The notes below the pieces were generated by a model. The model did no database searches. It had not been told where the DNA came from and saw nothing but the letters and a program-made list of their open reading frames with translations. From the NCBI RefSeq assembly GCF_001557875.1, contig NZ_LNRF01000015.1, positions 1 through 64,000 on the forward strand: a stretch of 64,000 nucleotides of DNA, written 5' to 3'. Position numbers and translations under genes: made by a program. Origin of the DNA: Vibrio splendidus (GTDB lineage Bacteria; Pseudomonadota; Gammaproteobacteria; Enterobacterales; Vibrionaceae). Positions 27,178 to 36,815 of the stretch are shown here, one piece after another; position 1 is the first letter of the stretch, and the number at the start of each line of letters is the position of its first letter.

Positions 27178-27368
27178 ACATAAATTCAAGAATTTGATCT
27201 TAGTAGAATATGAATGAGTGAGTTACGTTTGTGGATACGGGGGAAACTAAAGTAAAGCGTGGTTTCTATTTATTGGTTACAGGCTGTAGATTTTCGATTT
27301 CGAAGCTGGATTTAGCCTTTCTACACTCGCTTTCGCATAAGATCAGCACATTAATCATTCACTACTGA

Positions 27369-27396
27369 TTGTAGATTTAAGCGGTGGTGATAAAAT
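27369..27396 (+). promoter_or_regulatory. Candidate gltX promoter
   Basis: TTGTAG, 16-bp spacer and TAAAAT, about 90 nt before gltX. The rest of the 27178-27483 interval shows no gene. Confidence 0.45.
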
Positions 27397-27483
27397 AGCG
27401 CCCAAAATTTAGTGATATTTGTCTGTTGCAGGCTTTGTAATAGCGATCACTAAAAGAATCACCTACATAATCAAGGTATTTAA

Positions 27484-28911
27484 ATGACGGTTAAAACTCG
27501 TTTTGCTCCTAGCCCAACTGGCTATCTTCACGTTGGTGGTGCACGTACTGCACTTTACTCTTGGCTATTCGCTAAGAACCAAGGTGGTGAATTCGTTCTA
27601 CGTATCGAAGACACGGACCTTGAGCGTAACTCTCAAGAAGCGGTTGATGCAATTCTAGAAGGCATGCAATGGATGGGTATGGAATGGGACGAAGGTCCTT
27701 ACTACCAATCTAAGCGTTTTGACCGTTACAACGAAATGGTTGATAAGCTACTTGCTGAAGACAAAGCATTCAAATGCTACGCGTCTAAAGAACTGCTTGA
27801 TGAAATTCGTGCAGAGCAAGAAGAAAACAAAGAAATGGCTCGTTACGATGCTAACCACCCTAAAATTGTTGCAGCAAACGAAGCAGCAAAAGAAGGTGAT
27901 GCATGTGTTATCCGTTTCCGTAACCCAAAAGAAGGCAGCGTAGTATTTGATGACCAAATCCGTGGTCGCATTGAAATTGCGAACAGCCAACTTGATGACC
28001 TAATCATTCGTCGTACAGACGGTGCACCAACATACAACTTCGTAGTGGTTGTGGATGACTGGGATATGGGTATTACACACGTTGTTCGTGGTGAAGATCA
28101 CATCAACAACACACCTCGTCAAATCAATATCTATGAAGCACTAGGCGCGCCAGTTCCAACTTTCGCTCACTGTGCAATGATTCTTGGTGATGACGGTGCA
28201 AAACTTTCTAAGCGTCACGGTGCTGTTTCTGTAATGCAATACCGCGACGAAGGTTATCTGCCAAATGCACTAAACAACTACCTAGTTCGTTTAGGTTGGT
28301 CTCACGGTGACCAAGAGATCTTCTCTCAAGAAGAGATGATTGAATTCTTCAGCCTGAACGCTATCAGCAAGTCTGCTTCTGCATTCAACACTGATAAGTT
28401 GCTTTGGTTGAACAACCACTACATCAAGACTTCTGAGCCTGAGTACGTTGCTAAATATCTGCAATGGCACCTAGACGCACAGAAGATCGATACAACAAAC
28501 GGCCCGGCTATCACTGAAGTGATCAAGCTAGTTGGCGAGCGTTGTAACACGCTTATCGAACTTGCTGAGCAATCTCGTTACTTCTATGAAGATTTCTCTG
28601 AGTTTGAAGCTGGCGCAGCGAAGAAGCACCTACGTGGTGTTGCTAAAGGCCCACTAGAGCTTGCTCTTGCTAAGGTTGAAGCACTTGAAGATTTCACTAC
28701 TGCAAACATCAAAGATGGTGTGATTGCAGCAGTATGTGAAGAACTAGAGATCGGCATGGGTAAAATCGGCATGCCACTTCGCGTAGCAGTAACAGGCGGT
28801 GGTCAGTCTCCTTCTGTTGATGCAGTGATGGAGCTTGTTGGTAAAGAGCGCGTAATCGCTCGCATCAAAATGGCTCTTGAGTTCATCGCTGAGCGTGAAG
28901 CTAACGCTTAA
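27484..28911 (+). CDS. gltX: Glutamyl-tRNA synthetase
   Basis: A 475-residue class I aminoacyl-tRNA synthetase charging tRNA(Glu), whose product also feeds HemA. The HIGH-type signature appears as HVGG (16-19) in PTGYLHVGGAR and the KMSKS-type motif as KLSKR (240-244). The C-terminal anticodon-binding helical domain is complete. Single gene with promoter upstream and bidirectional terminator downstream, marking the right-hand border of the core genome before the aryl polyene cluster. Confidence 0.97.
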   Translation: MTVKTRFAPSPTGYLHVGGARTALYSWLFAKNQGGEFVLRIEDTDLERNSQEAVDAILEGMQWMGMEWDEGPYYQSKRFDRYNEMVDKLLAEDKAFKCYASKELLDEIRAEQEENKEMARYDANHPKIVAANEAAKEGDACVIRFRNPKEGSVVFDDQIRGRIEIANSQLDDLIIRRTDGAPTYNFVVVVDDWDMGITHVVRGEDHINNTPRQINIYEALGAPVPTFAHCAMILGDDGAKLSKRHGAVSVMQYRDEGYLPNALNNYLVRLGWSHGDQEIFSQEEMIEFFSLNAISKSASAFNTDKLLWLNNHYIKTSEPEYVAKYLQWHLDAQKIDTTNGPAITEVIKLVGERCNTLIELAEQSRYFYEDFSEFEAGAAKKHLRGVAKGPLELALAKVEALEDFTTANIKDGVIAAVCEELEIGMGKIGMPLRVAVTGGGQSPSVDAVMELVGKERVIARIKMALEFIAEREANA

Positions 28912-28930
28912 TTGAGCGATTGCTATAATC

Positions 28931-28967
28931 AAAAAAGGGTCAGTAACTTGGTTACTGACCCTTTTTA
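28931..28967. terminator. Bidirectional terminator gltX / ape operon
   Basis: Stem AAAAAGGGTCAGTAAC / GTTACTGACCCTTTTT with a 3-nt loop; A- and T-runs on both sides serve two convergent units. Confidence 0.92.
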
Positions 28968-28997
28968 TTTGTCTTGAGTTTTGTCTAATAAATAAAC

Positions 28998-30221
28998 TTA
29001 AATCTTTTTGAAGATAATAGATGTATTAATGCCGCCAAAGGCAAAGTTGTTGCTCATCAGATATTCAACATCCAATTCGCGACCAGAACCTGTAATGTAA
29101 TCGAGTTTGCCGCAGCGTTCGTCGATGTTCTCAAGGTTTAAGGTTGGGCTGAACCAGCCGGAATGCATCATCTCCAAGCTTAACCAAGCTTCAATTGCAC
29201 CACATGCGCCAAGCGTATGGCCGAAGTAGCTTTTCAATGAACTGATTGGCACTTCTCCGAAAATATTTGCCGTCGCATTACTCTCTGCAATATCGCCTTT
29301 TTCAGTTGCCGTTCCGTGTGCAGAAACATAGCCAATTTTCTCAGCTGGAAGTTGTGCGTCTCTCAGTGCTTTTTCCATACAGATTTGCATGGTTTCCATC
29401 TGAGGTTGGGTCACATGGGCTGCATCGCAGTTGCTGGCAAAACCGATGATCTCAGCGTAGATTTTTGCACCACGAGCGACTGCATGTTCATATTCTTCAA
29501 GAACAAGCGTGCCAGCACCTTCACCGATAACGAGGCCGTCGCGCTCACTGTCGTAAGGGCTAGGGGATTTTTCTGGTGTGTCGTTTTTTAAACTGGTAGC
29601 AAAAAGGGTGTCGAAAACGGCAGACTCAGTTGGGCATAGTTCTTCACCACCACCGGCAACCATCACGGTTTGGTAGCCGTGTTTAATTGCTTCATAGGCG
29701 TAACCAATGGCTTGGCTTCCTGAAGTACACGCACTACTGGTGGGAATCACGCGACCGCGCAGACCAAAGAATAGACCTACGTTGACAGCAGCGGTGTGTG
29801 GCATCATTTGAACGTAAGTGGTTGCGGTAATCGCGCGTGTCGATTTCTCGTTAAGCATCACGCCAAACGCACCAACGGCATCAGTACTGCCGGTTGAAGA
29901 ACCGTAAGCGATTCCGGTTTCGCCATTGGTTAATACATCGTGACCAATTAAGCCTGCTTGTCCTAAAGCATTTTCTGTCGCAACGGTAGCTAGGCGCGAT
30001 ACACGACCCATGCCACGCACTTGCTTACGCTTATAGTGTTTTGGCAGTTGAAAGTCATCAATTGGTGCGGCAAGCTTAGTGTTTAGACCATCATATTGCT
30101 CGAAGCTTGGCATATATTGGGTTGCATTTTCACAGGCTTTTAGCTTTGGCTCTATCTGTTGCCAGTCGTTACCAAAAGCAGTAACACCAGACATTCCAGT
30201 TACAACAACGCGGCGGGTCAT
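28998..30221 (-). CDS. apeR: Aryl polyene 3-ketoacyl-ACP synthase ApeR (FabF-like)
   Basis: A 407-residue thiolase-fold condensing enzyme. The catalytic triad is intact: Cys165 in SSACTSGSQ, His302 in SAHGTATEKGD and His335 in YFGHTLGACGA. In the Xenorhabdus APE system the last ketosynthase, ApeR, acts as a separate homodimer, thought to start chain elongation. It is the promoter-distal gene of the operon and overlaps apeQ by 4 nt (ATGA). Assignment between ApeR and ApeO rests on gene order. Confidence 0.9.
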   Translation of the reverse strand: MTRRVVVTGMSGVTAFGNDWQQIEPKLKACENATQYMPSFEQYDGLNTKLAAPIDDFQLPKHYKRKQVRGMGRVSRLATVATENALGQAGLIGHDVLTNGETGIAYGSSTGSTDAVGAFGVMLNEKSTRAITATTYVQMMPHTAAVNVGLFFGLRGRVIPTSSACTSGSQAIGYAYEAIKHGYQTVMVAGGGEELCPTESAVFDTLFATSLKNDTPEKSPSPYDSERDGLVIGEGAGTLVLEEYEHAVARGAKIYAEIIGFASNCDAAHVTQPQMETMQICMEKALRDAQLPAEKIGYVSAHGTATEKGDIAESNATANIFGEVPISSLKSYFGHTLGACGAIEAWLSLEMMHSGWFSPTLNLENIDERCGKLDYITGSGRELDVEYLMSNNFAFGGINTSIIFKKI

Positions 30222-30943
30222 ACTAAGCCTCCATTAACAGAAATTACTTGGCGAGTTACGTAGCCTGCAATATCAGACATTAGGTAGCTGACTAGGCCTG
30301 CCACTTCTTCCGGCTCACCCATTCGGCGCAGTGGTACTTGAGGAAGCGCATGATCTTTCACGTGCTCGTCAACCATACCGGTATCGATTAAGCCTGGGGC
30401 GACACAGTTCACGGTGATCTTGCGTTTTGCGAGCTCTAGAGCAAGGGACTTAGTTGCCCCAATCACACCAGCTTTCGCTGCAGCATAGTTAGTTTGTCCG
30501 CGGTTACCCATGATGCCTGATACAGACGCTAGAGTGACGATGCGGCCGCCTTTGCGCTTTTGAACCATAGGCATCACACACGGGTGGAGCACATTGTAGA
30601 AGCTGTCGAGGTTGGTATGAATCACGCCGTCCCACTCTTCTTCTGTCATGGCTGGAAATGCGGTGTCACGAGTAATGCCCGCGTTGTTCACGACACCATA
30701 GTAAGCACCATGTTCAGCGATATCAGACTCAAGTTTTTCGCGACACTCGCTGCGGTTGCTGATATCAAATTGGATAAGACGTCCAGCACCACCCAGTTCG
30801 GTGATCGACTGCAATGTCTCTTCAGCGCCTTGCTTGTCACCCATGTAATGAACGGCGATTTCAAATCCGTCTTTCGCGAGTTGAATAGCGATCGCTTTAC
30901 CAATACCTTTGCTGGCACCGGTGACTAAAACCTGACGGGTCAT
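30218..30943 (-). CDS. apeQ: Aryl polyene 3-ketoacyl-ACP reductase ApeQ (FabG-like)
   Basis: A 241-residue short-chain dehydrogenase that reduces the beta-keto group after each elongation round. NADPH-binding TGASKGIG at 8-15, NNAG at 86-89, Asn111, and the catalytic Ser140, Tyr153 and Lys157 are all in place. ATGA overlaps link it to apeP and apeR on both sides, so the three are tightly coupled. Confidence 0.92.
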   Translation of the reverse strand: MTRQVLVTGASKGIGKAIAIQLAKDGFEIAVHYMGDKQGAEETLQSITELGGAGRLIQFDISNRSECREKLESDIAEHGAYYGVVNNAGITRDTAFPAMTEEEWDGVIHTNLDSFYNVLHPCVMPMVQKRKGGRIVTLASVSGIMGNRGQTNYAAAKAGVIGATKSLALELAKRKITVNCVAPGLIDTGMVDEHVKDHALPQVPLRRMGEPEEVAGLVSYLMSDIAGYVTRQVISVNGGLV

Positions 30944-31404
30944 GATGGGCTCCTAGTTTTCATTTCTTGTAATTTTTGTTCGGTCGGCACGTAGACGTTG
31001 AGCTGGCATTGAGCCACCAACTCGCCTTGGTCTTCTACTCTGGCAGTAAACACGGCCATGCCACTGTCTTCCATAAGCTGTTCGGCATAGACGTCAAGGG
31101 TCTGACCTTGAGTAAACTCATCACACAGTGATTTGTAGCGACGAGAACCGAGCAGGAAGCCGATAGGGGGAGTGGTGCCGTTTTTGATTGCATGATATCC
31201 AGACCACGCAGCCACTGACTGCGCCATAAACTCGATGCCGACATAAGCAGGGACCGTTTGAGAGTCGGTATTAAAGAATAGATTATGGTCACCAATATCG
31301 ACCTGACAGTGGATAGACAACGCCTCTACGCTGATAGCACGATCGATTAATATCATCGGATCATCGTGTGGGAGAAGTTGGTCTACAGAAGGGATATCAG
31401 TCAT
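30940..31404 (-). CDS. apeP: Aryl polyene dehydratase ApeP (hotdog fold)
   Basis: A 154-residue hotdog-fold protein resembling 3-hydroxyacyl-ACP dehydratases. The LLPHDDPMILID segment supplies a candidate catalytic His13 and GIEFMAQSVAAW a candidate acidic Glu58. In the characterised system ApeP works with ApeI as the dehydratase complex forming each double bond of the polyene. It overlaps apeO by 8 nt and apeQ by 4 nt. Confidence 0.87.
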   Translation of the reverse strand: MTDIPSVDQLLPHDDPMILIDRAISVEALSIHCQVDIGDHNLFFNTDSQTVPAYVGIEFMAQSVAAWSGYHAIKNGTTPPIGFLLGSRRYKSLCDEFTQGQTLDVYAEQLMEDSGMAVFTARVEDQGELVAQCQLNVYVPTEQKLQEMKTRSPS

Positions 31405-32596
31405 TTACTACACCAAAAATCAGGCTAACGTTGTTACCACCAAAAGCGAATGAGTTGCTTAAGATGTTCTTTACTTTAAGTTTCTGAGTACAGTTTACCA
31501 AATCAATCTCAATATCTTCAGCTTTATCCTGACATTTTTGTAAGGGAAGCGGTAAGTCATATTTCAAAATATGCCACGCAATTGCAGCCTCTATCGCACT
31601 TGCGGCTCCAAGAGTATGCCCTGTGAGCGGCTTGGTTGAGCTAACGGGAACCTTGTTTGCAAAAATACGATGAATGGCTTTGCTTTCCATTGAATCATTG
31701 AGTGGCGTTGCGGTGCCATGGGCATTGATATAACCGATCTCCTCTGCTTGTAATTGAGCAGAATCTAACGCTTTTCTCATCGCTTGCTCGGCACCGTTTC
31801 CTTCTGGATGAGGCGCTGAAATATGGTGTGCATCAGAGCTATCACCACAGCCTAATAAGGCAATGTTTGACGTGCCTTGCGTTGTCTTAACTCTGGTTGG
31901 GATGGTCTTGCTGAGCAACATAAACGCCGCTGCTTCTCCGATGTTGATGCCATCACGAGAGGCGCTAAACGGCTTACAATGTGTGGTTGAGAGTGCTTCT
32001 AGGCCATGGAAACCATTCAGCGTTAGCTTACACAAAGTATCGACGCCGCCTACTAGCACTGCATCTGCCATTCCAGAATCTAACAAACGTTGAGCGGTAA
32101 GAAATACACGGCCACTGGATGAACAGGCGGTCGAGATCGCGTAGCTCGGGCCGGTTAATGAGCAGTATTGGCTAACGAACTCGGAAGTGTTCCCTAGCTC
32201 TTGTTTTGAGTAGTGATAATGCTCGGGAAAAGAACCTTGGTCGAGTTTGTGCTTAAAAGCGGCCTCACCGTCCGATATCCCAGAGGTGCTGGTGCCGATA
32301 ACTACGGCAACGCGCTCGGCGCTAAATTGTGATTTTGCTTGCTCAATTGAATCTTTGATTTGATTAAGAGCCGATAATGCCAGTTGATTGTTGCGAGTGG
32401 CGTATTGCGCGAGAGTGGATGGAATCTCTGGCAGTTCACTCGCGATTTTGCCAACGACAGTGTGCTTACCGTCGTTCAGCATATCGCTTACTTCAACCAT
32501 GTTTGGTTCACGCTCGTCTTTGAGACAGCCATGAATGTCAGCAATACTTGAGCCTAGTGCTGAGTGGAAACCACAGTCTTGGATATAAATAGGCAT
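31397..32596 (-). CDS. apeO: Aryl polyene 3-ketoacyl-ACP synthase ApeO
   Basis: A 399-residue condensing enzyme with an intact triad: Cys158 in STACSSSGR, His293 in NAHGTATPLND and His327 in LTGHTLGAASA. In the Xenorhabdus APE pathway ApeO pairs with the chain-length factor ApeC to elongate the aryl polyene with malonyl units. It starts 5 nt after apeN and overlaps apeP. Sequence is clearly diverged from ApeR in the same operon, consistent with distinct roles. Confidence 0.9.
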   Translation of the reverse strand: MPIYIQDCGFHSALGSSIADIHGCLKDEREPNMVEVSDMLNDGKHTVVGKIASELPEIPSTLAQYATRNNQLALSALNQIKDSIEQAKSQFSAERVAVVIGTSTSGISDGEAAFKHKLDQGSFPEHYHYSKQELGNTSEFVSQYCSLTGPSYAISTACSSSGRVFLTAQRLLDSGMADAVLVGGVDTLCKLTLNGFHGLEALSTTHCKPFSASRDGINIGEAAAFMLLSKTIPTRVKTTQGTSNIALLGCGDSSDAHHISAPHPEGNGAEQAMRKALDSAQLQAEEIGYINAHGTATPLNDSMESKAIHRIFANKVPVSSTKPLTGHTLGAASAIEAAIAWHILKYDLPLPLQKCQDKAEDIEIDLVNCTQKLKVKNILSNSFAFGGNNVSLIFGVVND

Positions 32597-32601
32597 AGTG
32601 T

Positions 32602-33225
32602 TTAGCTCTTACGTGGGTTAGCGACAATCGTTGAGTTCAACGTTTGTATGGTGATGGTGTAGCCTTGGATCAGATGCTTGAAAACAATCTCTCCAGAGAT
32701 CTTTGGTTCGCCGACTTTTACTTGGTATTCAATACGAATGATGGCTTGCTGGTTGTCGTCAAAAACGGTTCTTGTTTTGTCGGTATCGACTAGGTGCCAA
32801 CCTATATTTTGTAAAGGCTGAGCCCAGGCTTCAGCCGGCCATAGAGTCAACATTAAATTGAATAGCACCTGTTCGGGCTGTGGCAAAGTTGCGCCAAGCC
32901 CAGACAAAACCTGCGTATCAATCACTTGATTTTGATATTGCAGTGATAAGATGCGAGTACCCCAAGAAGAAAAACCCGCCAAAACCACTTTATCCGCTGT
33001 CACTTCGACTTGAACGGGAAGTTGCTGCGTGTCGGTTTCCCACGTGGCGCTGATGAGCTGACTGGCCGTGAGGGAGTATCCCAGTTCAGCTGGTAATGGT
33101 AGTGCTAGCTCGGTGTCATTGTTGATAGACACACTCGCGCCTGTAGGTTGCTGAGAAACCATCGAGCAGGCACTGAGCAGAATGCCCACTAGCGTGGCGA
33201 AGGTTACCTTTAATGTCTTGATCAT
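32602..33225 (-). CDS. apeN: APE-cluster lipoprotein ApeN (DUF3261-like)
   Basis: A 207-residue lipoprotein with signal peptide and lipobox LLSAC (Cys20, then Ser, so outer-membrane sorting is allowed). The remainder is beta-rich with no catalytic motif, matching the DUF3261 protein regularly found after the MMPL exporter in APE loci. It overlaps apeM as ATGA. Likely outer-membrane acceptor or scaffold in delivering the lipid-linked pigment, inferred from context with ApeL and ApeM. Confidence 0.82.
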   Translation of the reverse strand: MIKTLKVTFATLVGILLSACSMVSQQPTGASVSINNDTELALPLPAELGYSLTASQLISATWETDTQQLPVQVEVTADKVVLAGFSSWGTRILSLQYQNQVIDTQVLSGLGATLPQPEQVLFNLMLTLWPAEAWAQPLQNIGWHLVDTDKTRTVFDDNQQAIIRIEYQVKVGEPKISGEIVFKHLIQGYTITIQTLNSTIVANPRKS

Positions 33226-35594
33226 CTAAAAGCCTCTCGAGAGGTTGGTCGTTCTACGCTTTTGCCACTGTTGATCGCGAGTGGAGAAAGTAGCCAAGCG
33301 ACAAAAATCCCTGTCAGAACCGTCACCCCGAAGCTATGAATAGCGTGAGTCTGACTCAGCGACAGTAAGCCAAATGAAAGCAGCGTCGTGAGGCCGGATA
33401 AACTAATAGCGAGCAAGGTACTGAGCGATTTTTTCTGTTCGGCAAAGAATAAGGTGTAGTCGATGCCAATCCCTAAAATCAGAATCAAGCCTAGCAGATT
33501 AAACAGGTTCAATGTTGAACCTAAAATGCTAGTGACCGCTAAACCTGCTACGCCTGCAATTAATGAAGGCAACAGCATTAATAGGCTTTGCTTCACACCA
33601 TAACGCCAGCCTAAAACCATCCCAATAGCCGCCAAGGCTATCAATAATAACTCGGTGATCTTGACTCTGTATTCCGCAAAGAGAGCAGAGATTTCATCGG
33701 CTTTATTGAGGTATTTAACACCTTGTTGCTGAGCAAAGCTTGAATCGAGCCATTGAGAGAACAGCTCTGAGTTTGTGACGTCTTTGATCAAAATGACCGA
33801 TGCCGCTTGGCCGTCGATTGGATTTAACCAAAGTGGTCGAACAGGCTCTGAGACTGGAGACCCCAAAAACCCAGATACCGTAATTGCTTCGAACTTCGGT
33901 AATTCTGGAAAGCTAGGCCAACCTAAAGTGTTTTGTAAGATATGGCTTTGTTGGTTATAGAGTTGTTCAACCAATTGGTAGTTATCATGTTGTTCTTGCT
34001 TGCTTAACAAGTGTTGATTGATGCTACGATATCCGGAGATACCTTGTCGATCGACCAGGGAATCTAAGCTCGTGGTAACTTCTGCCAGTTTTTTGAGTAG
34101 CTTTTGATCACTCTTTGCGGTCACCAGCAGCATATTTTGACCATTGCCTAGCCCTGATATCTCAGTGATGGCTTGCTCTTGCTGTTTTAGTTGCTCTGGC
34201 ATCGCCTGAAGTTGGCGGATATCGTCGTCGTAACGAACTTGACTGAGTGATATCAAGCTAACGATAGTTACCGTTAATGGTAAGCCAATTCTAAATTTTT
34301 GGTTGTTCCAGATACTTAACCAAGCATGCCAAAGCTTCGACAGGGGAAGTGGGCGCTCTTGGCTTGGTTTTACCGCTAAAACCGGATACCAACAGACCAC
34401 ACTGGCGTAAGCTGCGATAAGTCCAATCGACGAAAACAGAGCCAGTTGCTGTAAGCCTGGGAAAGGCGCGACCAACAGGCCTAGGTAGCCGATCAAGCTT
34501 GTAATCAGACCTAAGGTGATTGCAATGAAAATGTGCTTCAAGCCTTTGTCACTTTGCCATTTACTTCCAGCTGCCAAGCGGTCAGTCAGGTAGTGAAAGG
34601 AGTAATCGATAGATACGCCAATCAAGCTGGCACCGAACACCAAACTAAACAGATGAACTTTATCGAAGATAGCGACGGTGCTTGCCAGCGCAACCAATAA
34701 TCCTGTACTGATTGAGAGCAAAGATAAGGCAAGTGGTAGGACACTACGAAATGTCAGCCACACTAATAAAATAACACCTGCCAATGAGCCCAAACCAATG
34801 GTACTGATTTCTGATTTCGCGCTTTCGGTACCGTAATTGGCGTAGAACACTACACCAGTATGCTGCACTTTGACACCAAACTGCTTTTCGACCTCGCGCT
34901 CAATTGAATCAAGATCTGGAAGTTGCTCTTGAATAGCCAAGCTATAAGGCGAACCTGCCAGAGTAGCCGTGACCAAAATATGAGTTTGTTCATTAGATTG
35001 AGCAGTGAGGTATCCTTCTTTCAATACAAAGTTACTTGATTGAAGGCCAACTGCACTGATGTAGTCGCGAAATAACAAAAATGGGTCGAGAGATAGCTCT
35101 GCTGCGGTGACGCCTGAGAACGGGTTGTACAGAGATTGAATGACGTATTGAGCACGCGATTCTGGTGCGTGACTCAGTGTTTCTTTTTGTTGCTGGGTCA
35201 GCAGTTGAGCTCGGTGACGAAAATAGAAATCGCTCCACTGGCTTTGAGTACTGGCGTTGATTCTACCTTGAACTTGTTTAAACAGAGCTGGCTGACTTGA
35301 AAAGGCTCTTTGGTTGAGGGCTTTTTCAAAAGCATCAGTCGCCACTATTGCTTGTTCTATGTCAGTAGCACTTAAGATAAACACGACTTGTTCGCTCATC
35401 GAACTGGATATCTGCTGAAATGCTTGTTCGACCATGGGGTCTTGCTGGTTTTCTGGCAGCAATTTCATGATGTTGCTTTCGATGGGTACTGAAGAAGAAA
35501 AAGCGAACTGTTTGAGCAACAGTCCACTAAATAGCACTACGATAACGAGCCAGACAAGGGCGAGCTTAGAGTTGAAATTGTTGTGCTTCGGCAT
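33222..35594 (-). CDS. apeM: MMPL/RND-family exporter ApeM
   Basis: A 790-residue inner-membrane transporter with an N-terminal helix, a large periplasmic loop, six helices (about 265-430), a second periplasmic loop and six more helices (about 650-775): the duplicated RND/MMPL plan. The conserved IGVSIDYSFHYL and GIGIDYTLFFA segments carry the proton-relay Asp-Tyr pairs. It resembles the exporter of aryl polyene and xanthomonadin loci, predicted to extract the lipid-linked polyene towards the outer membrane. It overlaps apeL by 29 nt. Confidence 0.88.
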   Translation of the reverse strand: MPKHNNFNSKLALVWLVIVVLFSGLLLKQFAFSSSVPIESNIMKLLPENQQDPMVEQAFQQISSSMSEQVVFILSATDIEQAIVATDAFEKALNQRAFSSQPALFKQVQGRINASTQSQWSDFYFRHRAQLLTQQQKETLSHAPESRAQYVIQSLYNPFSGVTAAELSLDPFLLFRDYISAVGLQSSNFVLKEGYLTAQSNEQTHILVTATLAGSPYSLAIQEQLPDLDSIEREVEKQFGVKVQHTGVVFYANYGTESAKSEISTIGLGSLAGVILLVWLTFRSVLPLALSLLSISTGLLVALASTVAIFDKVHLFSLVFGASLIGVSIDYSFHYLTDRLAAGSKWQSDKGLKHIFIAITLGLITSLIGYLGLLVAPFPGLQQLALFSSIGLIAAYASVVCWYPVLAVKPSQERPLPLSKLWHAWLSIWNNQKFRIGLPLTVTIVSLISLSQVRYDDDIRQLQAMPEQLKQQEQAITEISGLGNGQNMLLVTAKSDQKLLKKLAEVTTSLDSLVDRQGISGYRSINQHLLSKQEQHDNYQLVEQLYNQQSHILQNTLGWPSFPELPKFEAITVSGFLGSPVSEPVRPLWLNPIDGQAASVILIKDVTNSELFSQWLDSSFAQQQGVKYLNKADEISALFAEYRVKITELLLIALAAIGMVLGWRYGVKQSLLMLLPSLIAGVAGLAVTSILGSTLNLFNLLGLILILGIGIDYTLFFAEQKKSLSTLLAISLSGLTTLLSFGLLSLSQTHAIHSFGVTVLTGIFVAWLLSPLAINSGKSVERPTSREAFR

Positions 35595-36252
35595 CTGATA
35601 ATACTTCCGGTTGATGGCTTAGCTGACTAAATTCGATCACTGTGCTATCTCCACGAATCTCTTTCAACTCGATACGTTCAATATCACTTTGTCCTTGCAG
35701 TGTGATGGCCTCAAACACTGCGTTCATTGGCGCACTCTTGGGAGTAAGAGTCAGTGCCCATGACTTTTTCTCTGTCTTTTTATCCGATCTTGTGGCCGTT
35801 GCGGGCTCAAAATCGAGTGCGAACTGTTCTTGAAGTTTTTGCGTGTCTCCATGAAACACTGACAAGAAGATATGGCTGAAATAAAATGCCATTGGGTTTT
35901 CTTTATCGGTGATGATTTTCGCGGGTTGATCGGCAAATCTTTGGCTCAACTTATTATCAGTGAGCACTAAGTTCACAGGAAACGGCGTTGTTTGTGTCCA
36001 AAGTAGGCCACTTGATTTGTCTAACAGGAATGTACCTTGTGACGTTAAAGGTTGGGCAAACATCTCCATATTGCGCGTTTGAGTAAACTCGCCACGAACA
36101 ATGCTATTTTCACTCAACACAGTTTGTAGTTCTGAAATAGAACCAACGACAGCTGTGTTCTCCTTGGCACTGACAAGGCCGCTTACCATCATAGAAGTAA
36201 GCCCCAGCAGTGCGATGCTGATGTGTTTGCGACTACGTTTAAACAGACTCAT
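35566..36252 (-). CDS. apeL: LolA-like periplasmic carrier ApeL
   Basis: A 228-residue secreted protein (signal peptide about 1-29, VSA cleavage) of the LolA outer-membrane lipoprotein carrier fold: VRGEFTQTRNM, GTFLLDKSSGLLWTQTTPFP. It is not the housekeeping lolA, which would sit near ftsK; the cluster position, 14-nt overlap with apeK and 29-nt overlap with apeM point to shuttling the aryl polyene lipid through the periplasm. Confidence 0.87.
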   Translation of the reverse strand: MSLFKRSRKHISIALLGLTSMMVSGLVSAKENTAVVGSISELQTVLSENSIVRGEFTQTRNMEMFAQPLTSQGTFLLDKSSGLLWTQTTPFPVNLVLTDNKLSQRFADQPAKIITDKENPMAFYFSHIFLSVFHGDTQKLQEQFALDFEPATATRSDKKTEKKSWALTLTPKSAPMNAVFEAITLQGQSDIERIELKEIRGDSTVIEFSQLSHQPEVLSDAEAQQFQL

Positions 36253-36742
36253 GATTCACCTGCTGTGGGTTAGAGGTTTGCGTCTGATGTTCAGCTGCTA
36301 GAGGTAAGCAACCAAACTGGTGCCAGTGCTCAACTTTATCAGTAAACACTTTCGGTGAAGCGAAGCACATCTCTTGCTCTTCAATGGTCACGGCAACCTG
36401 CATGGTGTGAGCACGTGTCATGCGAGCGCCTGTGTTGGCATCGTGAACTTCATAATCAACACGCAGACGGTTTTCCCACTCAGTCAACCTAGCTGTTACC
36501 TTAATCTTGTGATTAAACGGTATCGCCTTAATGTATTTTACGCGGGTATCGATGATAGGCCACATGTAGCCGGAATCCTTCATCTCATGGTAGTTGTACT
36601 CAATCTTATCCATCATGATGCGCCTTACTTCTTCAAAGAATCGGAAGTAGTTGCCGTGATAGATCACACCCATAGGGTCGGCATCTTGAAATGAGGTGAT
36701 AAGCGTCACCTCAGATTGTAATGGATGAAGGATTTCAGACAT
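36239..36742 (-). CDS. apeK: Acyl thioesterase ApeK (4HBT type)
   Basis: A 167-residue hotdog thioesterase. The 4-hydroxybenzoyl-CoA thioesterase signature DPMGVIYHGNYFRFFEEVR starts with the catalytic Asp22. Predicted to release or edit acyl chains on ACP in the pathway; the exact substrate is not shown by sequence. It starts 73 nt after the ammonia-lyase gene and overlaps apeL. Confidence 0.87.
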   Translation of the reverse strand: MSEILHPLQSEVTLITSFQDADPMGVIYHGNYFRFFEEVRRIMMDKIEYNYHEMKDSGYMWPIIDTRVKYIKAIPFNHKIKVTARLTEWENRLRVDYEVHDANTGARMTRAHTMQVAVTIEEQEMCFASPKVFTDKVEHWHQFGCLPLAAEHQTQTSNPQQVNHESV

Positions 36743-36815
36743 AAATCGCTCTCAACAATATTGCGTAAAGGGTTGGTTACTATATGAACTTAGCTATTTT
36801 ATGAGGTTAGCTACT

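Noticed and set aside
35566..36252. Housekeeping lolA
   Set aside because: Overlaps MMPL exporter and thioesterase genes inside the ape operon; sequence is the LolA-like type of APE loci.
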